Source of the DNA: Pseudomonadota bacterium
Lineage (GTDB): Bacteria; Pseudomonadota; Gammaproteobacteria; PS1; Pseudothioglobaceae
Direction of reading: 5' to 3'
DNA length: 8,598 nucleotides
Assembly (NCBI GenBank): GCA_022600395.1
Contig: JAHZKM010000096.1
Coordinates: 1 to 8,598, forward strand
Below are positions 1 to 6,312 of this stretch, in pieces. The notes below the pieces were generated by a model. That model was not told the origin of the DNA and made no database searches. It worked only from the letters and a program-made list of their open reading frames with translations. The stretch's first letter is position 1, and every line of letters starts with the position of its first letter. A program made the translations under genes and the position numbers.

Positions 1-549
1 ACCTGCAAACAAGCTTCCCTGAACCTCCTTATAAGCAGAAATAGAGCCAAATGACATAACATCGGCACCTGCTTTAACCTTGGAGAGTAAAACTAAATCC
101 CTATCTTCAGCAATTACCTGCTGAAAAGAATAAATCTTATTGTTGACAATTTTGGGCGCTTGATAAGTTCTATCTTGATGTGGATTAGGTGAGCTAGGTG
201 CCGGTTGTTCAATAGCTTGAGTTTTAATTTTTGTTTTGTTACTAGGAGATAGCGATTTGCCAAAAACAGCCAGTCCAGAAAATTTAGCAAAATCAATTAA
301 CTCTTGCTTTTGTGAGCGAATACCGACCGCAACCATCTCGTTTTGCGCTAGAATTTCAATTAAAACAGCTAGTTCATTCGCTTGAAAGTTTTTATGATTT
401 ATTTCTAAAATAACAGGTGCATGTTGAAATTGCGATTTGTTACCACTGGCAAGCGTGGTAATTTCATCCACCAAAGTGTCGGTATTATTGGTTAAAACCC
501 TTAGCGTATATAACGCCTCTGTTTGGGTAATAACTTCAATCTTGTTCAA
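1..549 (-). CDS. minC: Septum site-determining protein MinC (3' end beyond window)
   Basis: MinC inhibits FtsZ assembly away from midcell and works with MinD at the membrane. The 183 visible residues show the N-terminal FtsZ-binding domain (about 1-100, with FQHAPVILEI matching the family's LKHAPVVLNV-type strand), a Pro/Ser/Gln-rich linker (about 101-132), and the start of the C-terminal beta-helix domain (RDLVLLSKVKAGADVMSFG, ending at LFAG). About 45-50 residues should lie beyond the left edge. The start is TTG: the codon immediately upstream in frame is TAA, no ATG occurs before residue 72, and an AAGGA ribosome site (558-562) sits 8 bases upstream. The TTG overlaps the stop of the preceding gene (TTGA, 4 bases), so translation is probably coupled. 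The RSGQ and RGRALAG-type motifs of the C-terminal domain are poorly kept (YSFQ and QGSLFAG). minD would be expected further left but is not visible. Confidence 0.9.
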   Translation of the reverse strand, partial: MNKIEVITQTEALYTLRVLTNNTDTLVDEITTLASGNKSQFQHAPVILEINHKNFQANELAVLIEILAQNEMVAVGIRSQKQELIDFAKFSGLAVFGKSLSPSNKTKIKTQAIEQPAPSSPNPHQDRTYQAPKIVNNKIYSFQQVIAEDRDLVLLSKVKAGADVMSFGSISAYKEVQGSLFAG

Positions 550-962
550 TTACGCCATCCTTGTGTACAGTCAAGGAAGTGCCAAACTCGATTCATTCCG
601 CCATCACCACTCAGCATTAACTCTAATGGCGTCTTATGTTTAAATTTTTTAACACTACGCTTTAGCCAAACACTAGCATACTGTTTATTGGTTGGAAAAG
701 TTGTGCCTAATGATTCATGAATGCCAAGAATCATTCTACTGCGCTTTACCATGTTATCATTAAATTCAAAGGCTTTATCACCTCGACGATATAAGTATAA
801 ATGCCTTGCCTTAATAACATCTTCAAGGCCTAATATAGTCAACTGATCTACATCCTCTAAGTTCCAATTTTCTAAGATCTGTGCCAGCTGAAAAGTTAAT
901 TGATTTTTTTCATCATCGCTTAAATTGATAATGTCTTTTTCTGAAGTGTTATTTGTATGCAT
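546..962 (-). CDS. MbcA/ParS/Xre antitoxin-like protein (DUF2384-type), orphan
   Basis: This 138-residue protein resembles the antitoxins of RES-type toxin systems (Xre/MbcA/ParS). The C-terminal toxin-binding domain spans about 72-137. It shows the family pattern: a helix with ILGIHESLGTTFP, then a WL (99-100), then TPLELMLSGDGG (111-122) and RVWHFLDCTQGW (125-136). Residues about 38-68 (LTILGLEDVIKARHLYLYRR region) sit where the degenerate helix-turn-helix of these antitoxins lies. The first 20 residues are polar and probably flexible. No RES toxin or other toxin gene adjoins it. Upstream it shares one base with tolA (TAATG, with AGGG 7 bases before the ATG), and downstream it overlaps minC by 4 bases. 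What I see is the domain pattern and the coupling; that it binds a toxin or DNA is not shown. A role linked to division or the envelope is inference from position. Confidence 0.72.
   Translation of the reverse strand: MHTNNTSEKDIINLSDDEKNQLTFQLAQILENWNLEDVDQLTILGLEDVIKARHLYLYRRGDKAFEFNDNMVKRSRMILGIHESLGTTFPTNKQYASVWLKRSVKKFKHKTPLELMLSGDGGMNRVWHFLDCTQGWRN
558..562 (-). promoter_or_regulatory. Ribosome binding site deciding the TTG start of minC
   Basis: AAGGA on the minus strand lies 8 bases before the TTG at 549-547, inside the last codons of the upstream gene. Together with the in-frame TAA at 552-550, it fixes the minC start. Confidence 0.6.
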
Positions 963-1891
963 TAATTTACCCTAAAATAAAATAGTATTTCTCGATCGAA
1001 GACACTTTTGTCAGGCGCATGGGGAAGCGGAGAAGCCTTGTAAACCGCTCTCTCAATAGCATCTTTAAAAACTTTCGATCTAGCGCTATTACTTACATTA
1101 CAAGACTGTAAATTCACACTTTGGACGTTGCCATTCAGATCTTGTAAAATATAAACATCGCAGCCCCAGTCATCTTGCGCGCCCTGATAACGCCAATTTT
1201 CTTTAACTCTTGAAGCAATCTGATTGACGTAGTTTGTTTTTAACTCATTTAAGATATCCTCTTGGGCAATTTCTCTTTCTTGATCTTCCTCAGCCTGAAT
1301 CTCTTTTTTTAAAGAGCGGGTGTCTTGTTCTTTTTCAAACTTACTAGCCTCTATGCTTCTAAGTTTTTCAATTTTTTGCTTTTCTTGCTCGGCCATTTTG
1401 GCTTTCTTTTCAGCAGTTTTTTTTCGCTTTTCAGCTTCACGTGCTTTTTTTTCAGCCAAACTCTTTTTTTCCAATGCTCGCTTACTTTCACTCTCGGCTG
1501 CTTTTCTAATTTTTTCTGCTTCAGCTTTAGCTTGCTGCTCTTTTTTAGTTTTAGCTTTTAATTTTTTCAAGCGCTGCTGTTCTTTATAACGCTCGTTTTC
1601 AACCCGTTTTTCAGCTAGCTTTAGATCTGCCAGTCGCTGTTCGCGTTTTTGCTTAATATCAATTAAACGCTGTTTTTCTTTTTTAATTTCTGTTAAGTCA
1701 ATAGTCACCGCTTTAGGCACTGCTTGAGATGAGGATTTAGGTGCTGTTTTAGGAATCTCCCAACGCTGAACACCCGAAAATACTAATCCAATAATTAACA
1801 GTACATGCAGGGCAATTGCTGTCCAAAATGCTACGGGATGTTTATTGGCAATCTTGGGTAATTTAATTTTTTTTATAAACTCAGTCTTCAT
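962..1891 (-). CDS. tolA: Tol-Pal system protein TolA
   Basis: TolA is the inner-membrane-anchored arm of the Tol machine. It spans the periplasm and reaches Pal/TolB at the outer membrane during constriction. Three parts are visible in 309 residues: a single transmembrane helix (about 21-40) that keeps the His found in TolA/TonB anchors (H29), a long charged Lys/Glu/Ala-rich helix (about 66-215), and a C-terminal domain (about 216-309) with two cysteines (C244, C264) placed like the disulfide pair of E. coli TolA. The coiled stalk is shorter than that of E. coli (421 residues). The ATG start is 2 bases after the tolR stop, so the genes are certainly cotranscribed. The stalk is encoded with many Lys AAA codons, giving several runs of 7-8 A on the coding strand. 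The usual next genes, tolB and pal, do not follow. Confidence 0.95.
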   Translation of the reverse strand: MKTEFIKKIKLPKIANKHPVAFWTAIALHVLLIIGLVFSGVQRWEIPKTAPKSSSQAVPKAVTIDLTEIKKEKQRLIDIKQKREQRLADLKLAEKRVENERYKEQQRLKKLKAKTKKEQQAKAEAEKIRKAAESESKRALEKKSLAEKKAREAEKRKKTAEKKAKMAEQEKQKIEKLRSIEASKFEKEQDTRSLKKEIQAEEDQEREIAQEDILNELKTNYVNQIASRVKENWRYQGAQDDWGCDVYILQDLNGNVQSVNLQSCNVSNSARSKVFKDAIERAVYKASPLPHAPDKSVFDREILFYFRVN

Positions 1892-1893
1892 TA

Positions 1894-2340
1894 CTATTCG
1901 CCCGATTCAGTCACAATACCGACCTTATCTACGCCATTTTTCTGCAAAAAAGACATAAGCGATACCACAGAGCCATATGCCACACTCGCATCACCCCTAA
2001 CAAAAACTTTCATAGCTGGATAGATCTCTAAACGAGCACTTACGCGACCAGCAATAATACCGAGTGGCAATTTCTCGCCTCTAGCAACATCTGAATCGTC
2101 TTCGTTCAGTGAGTTAATAAAATACTCGCCTTCTTTATTAATAGTAACAATGGTAGGTTGCTGTTCAGTAAAGTCAACCATTTTTGCGTCAGCAGTAGGA
2201 AGATCAACTTCAATACCTTGTTCAATAATAGGGGTTGTCATCATAAAAATGACTAACAACACCAACATAACATCAATGTACGGCACAATATTAATATGTG
2301 CATCAACACTCGGTCTATGACGTTGAGGAAGCTCCATCAT
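1894..2340 (-). CDS. tolR: Tol-Pal system protein TolR (ExbD/TolR family)
   Basis: TolR is an inner-membrane subunit that couples proton flow through TolQ-TolR to movement of TolA, and it has a peptidoglycan-binding periplasmic domain. The 148 residues match the family length. A short cytoplasmic N-terminus is followed by one transmembrane helix (about 19-36), which carries the essential proton-path aspartate in NIVPYIDVMLVLL (D23). The signature after the helix is TTPIIEQGIEVDLPTA. The rest is the periplasmic domain, ending with a typical SLMSFLQKNGVDKVGIVTE segment. Two ATG codons stand in tandem (2340 and 2337), so the start is uncertain by one codon. It lies 9 bases after tolQ without a strong ribosome site, which suggests coupling to tolQ translation. 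Confidence 0.96.
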   Translation of the reverse strand: MMELPQRHRPSVDAHINIVPYIDVMLVLLVIFMMTTPIIEQGIEVDLPTADAKMVDFTEQQPTIVTINKEGEYFINSLNEDDSDVARGEKLPLGIIAGRVSARLEIYPAMKVFVRGDASVAYGSVVSLMSFLQKNGVDKVGIVTESGE

Positions 2341-2349
2341 AACTAAGTG

Positions 2350-3018
2350 TTATTTTTGCCTCTGAAATGTGACAAACAACTCTTCAACAAATGACGTATA
2401 TTTGTTTTGAATTTCGCCTACCTGTGTGATCAAGCGATTGTAAGCAATGGTTGCTGGAATTGCAGCAAATAAACCAAACGCTGTTGCAATTAACGCTTCA
2501 GCAATACCTGGTGCAACAATTGAAATAGTCGCCTGCTTAACAGAGGCAAGACCAATAAACGAATGCATGATGCCCCAAACTGTACCAAACAAACCAATAT
2601 ATGGACTGGAAGATGCGATCATTGCTAAAACGCTTAAACCGTGGTCTAAACGGTCAACTTCATTATTAACGGCCGTATTCATCGAACGATAAGCACGCTC
2701 TGAATTAATCACCAAGGCTTGGTTCGAAGCAGAAGTTGAATGCGTAAATTCACCATAACCTGCGCCAAAAATATGTTCCATTGGGGTGCGGTTCGACACC
2801 TGATTTGGAATACGCTCATGCAGTATCGATAAGTCAGTATCTGCTAAAAAATTATTATGAAAACGCTTAATATCTTTGTTAGCATCCATTAAAGTTTTCT
2901 TCTTTGACATAATAACTGTCCAAGAATAAATACTCATTAAGACCAAAACAATCATAACCACCTGCACCACAAAACCTGCACTGATAATTAAACTGAAAAT
3001 TGACAAACTATTATCCAT
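2350..3018 (-). CDS. tolQ: Tol-Pal system protein TolQ (MotA/TolQ/ExbB proton channel family)
   Basis: TolQ forms the multimeric inner-membrane stator that, with TolR, converts the proton gradient into work on TolA. The 222 residues show the three-helix topology of the family: helix 1 at about 11-34, a large cytoplasmic region at about 38-125, helix 2 at about 127-153 with the TolQ signature GLFGTVWGIMHSF (T145 in the channel), and helix 3 at about 165-193 with GIAEALIATAFGLFAAIPA (T179). These two threonines correspond to channel-lining residues in the family. The GTVWGIMHSF wording favours TolQ over ExbB. The ATG start has a good ribosome site (GGAG at 3029-3026, 7-base spacer) and overlaps the 3' end of ybgC by 8 bases. 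Confidence 0.97.
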   Translation of the reverse strand: MDNSLSIFSLIISAGFVVQVVMIVLVLMSIYSWTVIMSKKKTLMDANKDIKRFHNNFLADTDLSILHERIPNQVSNRTPMEHIFGAGYGEFTHSTSASNQALVINSERAYRSMNTAVNNEVDRLDHGLSVLAMIASSSPYIGLFGTVWGIMHSFIGLASVKQATISIVAPGIAEALIATAFGLFAAIPATIAYNRLITQVGEIQNKYTSFVEELFVTFQRQK

Positions 3019-3409
3019 TTATTTTCTCCAGAATATTACTTGGAATAGCATGTGGTTTAAAATTTTGCACATCTAAACAAGCAACGGTAACTTGTGCTAC
3101 AAATAATACCTTATTTTGCTTATGATCCCTTATTTTCTGTGAAAAAATCAGGCTTGCTCGTCGAGATTTTTCCACTTGAGTATCAACAATAAGTAAATCG
3201 TTAAATCGAGCTGGCAGAAGATACTCAGCCTGAAGTGATTTAACAGCAAAAACAACACTTTGATGTTTGATTAATTGATCTTGTTCAAAACCCATTTCAC
3301 GCAAAAATTCACTGCGACCACGCTCAATAAATTTCAGATAATTCGCATAGTAAACCACGCCACCACTATCTGTATCTTCGTAATAAACTCGAATCTTTAA
3401 ATGACTCAT
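3011..3409 (-). CDS. ybgC: Tol-Pal associated acyl-CoA thioesterase YbgC
   Basis: This is a hotdog-fold thioesterase of the YbgC/4-hydroxybenzoyl-CoA thioesterase family. Such enzymes cleave acyl-CoA or acyl-ACP thioesters and are encoded with the Tol system in most gammaproteobacteria; the cellular role is thought to concern phospholipid metabolism near the division site. The 132 residues match the usual length. The catalytic signature is near the N-terminus, [16 protein letters not shown], with the likely catalytic aspartate at D14, followed by the long helix [17 protein letters not shown]. Its ATG overlaps the ruvB stop (ATGA, 4 bases), and its own end overlaps tolQ by 8 bases, so it is an internal gene of the operon. 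No strong ribosome site is visible, consistent with coupling to ruvB. Confidence 0.95.
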   Translation of the reverse strand: MSHLKIRVYYEDTDSGGVVYYANYLKFIERGRSEFLREMGFEQDQLIKHQSVVFAVKSLQAEYLLPARFNDLLIVDTQVEKSRRASLIFSQKIRDHKQNKVLFVAQVTVACLDVQNFKPHAIPSNILEKING

Positions 3410-4431
3410 TTGAACAGGTCTTGGTGATTGGATGGTCTAGCCAAGCCCAGATGCTCATAAGTTAGATTTGTGGCACTTCGTCCGCGAGGAGTGCGTTGAA
3501 TAAAGCCTTGTTGAATTAAATAAGGCTCAACCATATCTTCTAAAGTACCGCGCTCTTCACCAATAGCGGTAGCTAAGGTATCAAGCCCAACAGGCCCGCC
3601 TGCAAATTTATTAGCCATAATGGACAGATAATCACGGTCTAGTTGTTCCAATCCTGCTTCATCCACTTTGAGTACACTCAAGGCTTCATTGGCAATAGCT
3701 TGATGAATAATGCCATTGGTTTTTACATCTGCAAAATCTCGAACTCGTCGCAATAATCGATTAGCAATTCTGGGTGTTCCACGCGAACGTTTGGCAATTT
3801 CATGTGCACCGCCTGACTCAATTTCAATGTTTAAAATTTTAGCGGAGCGCTCTACAATAACTTGTAAATCATGATGATTATAAAACTCTAAACGCTGAAC
3901 AATACCAAAACGATCACGCAGTGGTGAAGTTAGCATTCCAGCACGCGTGGTCGCCCCAATCAAAGTAAAAGGTGGCAAATCTAATTGCACTGAATGCGCC
4001 GCCACTCCCTCGCCCACCATAATATCCAACTTAAAATCTTCCAAAGCGGGGTACAAAATCTCTTCAACTACAGGATTAAGGCGGTGAATCTCATCAATAA
4101 ACAAGACGTCATAAGGCTCCAATTTAGTCAAAATTGCAGCTAAATCACCTGAACGTTCAAGGACTGGTCCAGAAGTTTGCTTAATACCTGCACCCATTTG
4201 ATTGGCAATTACATTAGCTAGCGTAGTTTTTCCTAACCCGGGTGGTCCGTAAATCAGGCAATGGTCTAGTACGTCTTCGCGCTTTTTTGCTGCCTCAATG
4301 AAGAGTGACATTTGTGATTTAACATCGTGCTGACCAATATACTCAGACAAACTATCTGGGCGCACCGAAGCGATAACAATATCTTCGCCACCTTGATCTT
4401 CGCCGCCTACTAAAGAGTCTTCTTCTATCAT
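3406..4431 (-). CDS. ruvB: Holliday junction branch migration helicase subunit RuvB
   Basis: RuvB is the hexameric AAA+ motor that, loaded by RuvA, drives branch migration of Holliday junctions so that RuvC can resolve them. The 341 residues contain all expected motifs: Walker [10 protein letters not shown] (62-70), Walker B FIDEIHRL (111-118, D113 and E114), sensor region IGATTRAG (158-165), the arginine finger in SPLRDRFG (R174), sensor 2 in [16 protein letters not shown], and the C-terminal winged-helix domain with [17 protein letters not shown]. The length is close to E. coli RuvB (336). It starts 23 bases after lolB and its stop overlaps ybgC. RuvB next to ybgC-tol is common in gammaproteobacteria, but ruvC and ruvA, normally just upstream, are replaced here by lolB and must be encoded elsewhere if present. 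Confidence 0.98.
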   Translation of the reverse strand: MIEEDSLVGGEDQGGEDIVIASVRPDSLSEYIGQHDVKSQMSLFIEAAKKREDVLDHCLIYGPPGLGKTTLANVIANQMGAGIKQTSGPVLERSGDLAAILTKLEPYDVLFIDEIHRLNPVVEEILYPALEDFKLDIMVGEGVAAHSVQLDLPPFTLIGATTRAGMLTSPLRDRFGIVQRLEFYNHHDLQVIVERSAKILNIEIESGGAHEIAKRSRGTPRIANRLLRRVRDFADVKTNGIIHQAIANEALSVLKVDEAGLEQLDRDYLSIMANKFAGGPVGLDTLATAIGEERGTLEDMVEPYLIQQGFIQRTPRGRSATNLTYEHLGLARPSNHQDLFK

Positions 4432-4454
4432 GTTAATTTAATAAATTTTTAAAG

Positions 4455-4964
4455 TTATTTTAACTGATTAACCTCTTGGAACAATAGTTTGATTTTTATT
4501 GGCTTGTATCGATGTTGCAATTTTACCAATTTAGCTACACTTGCTTCTTGATAAGGCATAAACCTGCTAATCTTCATCTGCCACTCATGGTTCGTATTAA
4601 GTTGGTGCTTAAAAATAATGCTAGACAATGAATCAAGTGGAATATCACTGCCTAACTCCTGCTTCATCCATTGTTGCAAGCTTAATTCCGTTGGCAACTG
4701 ATTAATCAACAAACCTTGCTTGCTTGAATGAACGTTAACTTGAGCCAAGCCCAATGCGTCAGTCAGTGATAATTTAAATTCTTGCTCTAAAAATTCAATC
4801 TCAAAACCCAAATTCTGGTGTGTGTTTTCTACAATAATACTCACGCGTCCTTTAGCAGACCAAGCATCTGGTGTGGTACCCACACTTGCATTATGTTGTT
4901 GAATGTTTAAAGTTTCACAGCCTTGTAAAAACAAAAATACCAGACCGATAAAGAGTCGTTTCAT
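4455..4964 (-). CDS. lolB: Outer-membrane lipoprotein insertion protein LolB
   Basis: LolB receives lipoproteins from the periplasmic carrier LolA and inserts them in the outer membrane; it is itself a lipoprotein. The 169-residue product starts with a lipoprotein signal (MKRLF, hydrophobic stretch 4-13, lipobox LQGC with C16 as lipidation site). Family features follow: WSAKGRVSI (about 35-43), then KLSLTDALGLAQV, whose Leu71 lines up with the exposed loop leucine needed by E. coli LolB for membrane insertion. IPLDSLSSII and a C-terminal KIKLLF strand come later. It is shorter than the E. coli protein (207). Divergent placement from hemA supports the identity, because lolB (hemM) and hemA are neighbours in E. 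coli and many relatives. It is the probable first gene of the eight-gene leftward operon. No clear ribosome site precedes the ATG. Confidence 0.88.
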   Translation of the reverse strand: MKRLFIGLVFLFLQGCETLNIQQHNASVGTTPDAWSAKGRVSIIVENTHQNLGFEIEFLEQEFKLSLTDALGLAQVNVHSSKQGLLINQLPTELSLQQWMKQELGSDIPLDSLSSIIFKHQLNTNHEWQMKISRFMPYQEASVAKLVKLQHRYKPIKIKLLFQEVNQLK

Positions 4965-5061
4965 AGGTTGGCCATTCTAACATCTGTGTTGCAATAGCGA
5001 ACGCCTAAAAAAATGCGATTGATGTATAATTAAGCGCTTATTGAGTTTGTTATTTAGGTTT
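4965..5061. promoter_or_regulatory. Divergent lolB / hemA intergenic promoter region
   Basis: This 97-base gap is the only long non-coding stretch between divergent genes, and must hold the promoters for both the lolB-minC operon (leftward) and hemA-prfA (rightward). For hemA there is a perfect TATAAT (5025-5030) but no good -35. For lolB, the best -10 candidate is TAGAAT on the minus strand (4979-4974), with a poor TTCGCT -35. Transcription from it would begin within a few bases of the ATG, giving an almost leaderless message. No small gene or terminator is seen. Confidence 0.6.
5025..5030 (+). promoter_or_regulatory. Putative hemA promoter -10 element
   Basis: The hexamer TATAAT is a perfect sigma-70 -10 match, and the predicted start of transcription is about 5037, giving a leader of roughly 25 bases. 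The -35 position (about 5002-5007) shows no good match to TTGACA, so the promoter may need an activator or be weak. A perfect 10-base palindrome, TAAGCGCTTA (5031-5040), directly follows and covers the predicted start. Confidence 0.5.
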
Positions 5062-6312
5062 ATGTCGCACATTGCTATTTTAAGTGTCAATCATGCACAA
5101 GCACCGGTTTCGGTGCGTGAGCGCGTAGCTTTTGCACCTAATGATTTAAGTCGTGAATTGCAAGTCTTAAATAGCATTCCAGATGTTGAGGCGGGGGTTA
5201 TCTTATCCACCTGTAATCGTTCTGAAATTTATGCTGTTATTAACGCAGACAATGCGCAAGAAATATTAAGCCAGTATCTAGCAGATACACATCAGATCTC
5301 CAGAGAAGAAATTGATGCTTATTTGGTGTATTTTGAAGATAATGCTGCCTTAGAGCATATTTGCAATGTTGCTTGTGGACTTGACTCTTTAGTACTAGGA
5401 GAGCCGCAAATACTAGGTCAGCTAAAAGACGCCTACCATTCAGCTAAACAAGCTAAAACATTAGATAAAAAACTAGAAAAACTATTTCAACACGCTTTTT
5501 CTACTGCAAAAAAAGTACGCACAGACACGCAAATTGGCTCATCCCCTGTTTCCATTGCCTATTGCGCTGTCAAGCTTAGCGAGAAAATCTTTACCGATTT
5601 ATCTGAGCAAACAGTTTTATTAATTGGCGCCGGAGAAATGATTGAGCTTTGCGCACAACATTTAAATCAAAAAGGTGTTAAAAATATTATTGTTGCCAAT
5701 AGAACTCTTGAAAATGCACAAAAAATTGCCTCGCTTTACAAGGCACAATCTATTAGCTTAAAACAATTTTCTTCTGTTATTCATCAAGCAGATATTATTA
5801 TTTCATCAACTGCTGCCTCGGTGCCAGTAATCGGCAAAGGTCTAATTGAAAGCGCACTAAAACGTCGCAAACACAAGCCTATATTTATGCTTGATATTGC
5901 CATTCCACGAGATATTGAGCCAGAAGTAGGTCAATTAGATGATGTCTATCTCTATACTATTGATGACCTTGAGCAAGTAGTAAGTGACAATATCGACTCC
6001 CGGGAAAAAGAAAAAGTCTTGGCTCAAGAGATTATTATTAAGCAAACACAAGTGTTTAATAAATGGTTGTCTGTCCTGCCTAATGAACAACTCGTTCAAA
6101 CTTATCGCCATAGTGTTAATCAAATTAAAGAAGAAGCACTAACGGATGCTTTAAAACGCTTAAACAATGGTGGTGATAGTGAGCAAATTATGACTAAGCT
6201 AGCTGACCAGTTGGCCAATAAAATACTTCATACTACTTTTAAAAATATCAAGCAAACTCCACGTGAAGCTCTATCTCAATGTGAAGGCTGTATACCTAAT
6301 CTTAAGAAATAA
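5062..6312 (+). CDS. hemA: Glutamyl-tRNA reductase HemA
   Basis: HemA reduces glutamyl-tRNA(Glu) with NADPH to glutamate-1-semialdehyde, the first committed step of the C5 route to heme and other tetrapyrroles. From the ATG at 5062 the protein has 416 residues (E. coli 418). The N-terminal catalytic domain shows [17 protein letters not shown] and the catalytic cysteine in [10 protein letters not shown] (C51), then [16 protein letters not shown]. The NADPH domain has LLIGAGEM (about 185-192) and the VANRT strand end. A C-terminal dimerisation helix region completes it. An in-frame TTG seven codons upstream (5041) would add residues not aligned with the family, so the ATG is chosen; AGG at 5056-5058 is a close, weak ribosome site. 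The C-terminus ends with CEGC (residues 407-410), which I do not recognise as typical. It is translationally linked to prfA. Confidence 0.97.
   Translation: MSHIAILSVNHAQAPVSVRERVAFAPNDLSRELQVLNSIPDVEAGVILSTCNRSEIYAVINADNAQEILSQYLADTHQISREEIDAYLVYFEDNAALEHICNVACGLDSLVLGEPQILGQLKDAYHSAKQAKTLDKKLEKLFQHAFSTAKKVRTDTQIGSSPVSIAYCAVKLSEKIFTDLSEQTVLLIGAGEMIELCAQHLNQKGVKNIIVANRTLENAQKIASLYKAQSISLKQFSSVIHQADIIISSTAASVPVIGKGLIESALKRRKHKPIFMLDIAIPRDIEPEVGQLDDVYLYTIDDLEQVVSDNIDSREKEKVLAQEIIIKQTQVFNKWLSVLPNEQLVQTYRHSVNQIKEEALTDALKRLNNGGDSEQIMTKLADQLANKILHTTFKNIKQTPREALSQCEGCIPNLKK

Noticed and set aside
114..296. Minus-strand open frame of 60 codons beginning MILLNFLDWLF
   Set aside because: It is out of frame within minC, whose own frame is continuous and recognisable from 549 to the window edge.
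437..720. Plus-strand open frames of 65-68 codons across the minC/antitoxin-like junction
   Set aside because: They are antisense to two overlapping, recognisable genes and have no recognisable product.
1320..1589. Open frames of 78-89 codons on the plus strand opposite tolA, rich in Phe, Ser and Leu
   Set aside because: They are the antisense of the Lys/Glu/Ala-rich tolA stalk, whose composition leaves the opposite frames free of stops; no ribosome site or family resemblance.
4432..4454. AT-rich gap between lolB and ruvB as a possible terminator or promoter
   Set aside because: No GC-containing hairpin and no paired -35/-10; 23 bases of A/T-rich spacer only.
4995..5040. Possible Fur box in the lolB-hemA gap
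   Set aside because: Comparison with the 19-base consensus gave only scattered matches and no inverted-repeat symmetry at the right spacing.
5041..5061. Upstream TTG start for hemA adding seven residues
   Set aside because: The family N-terminus aligns from the ATG at 5062, AGG precedes that ATG, and the extra residues would overlap the predicted leader.
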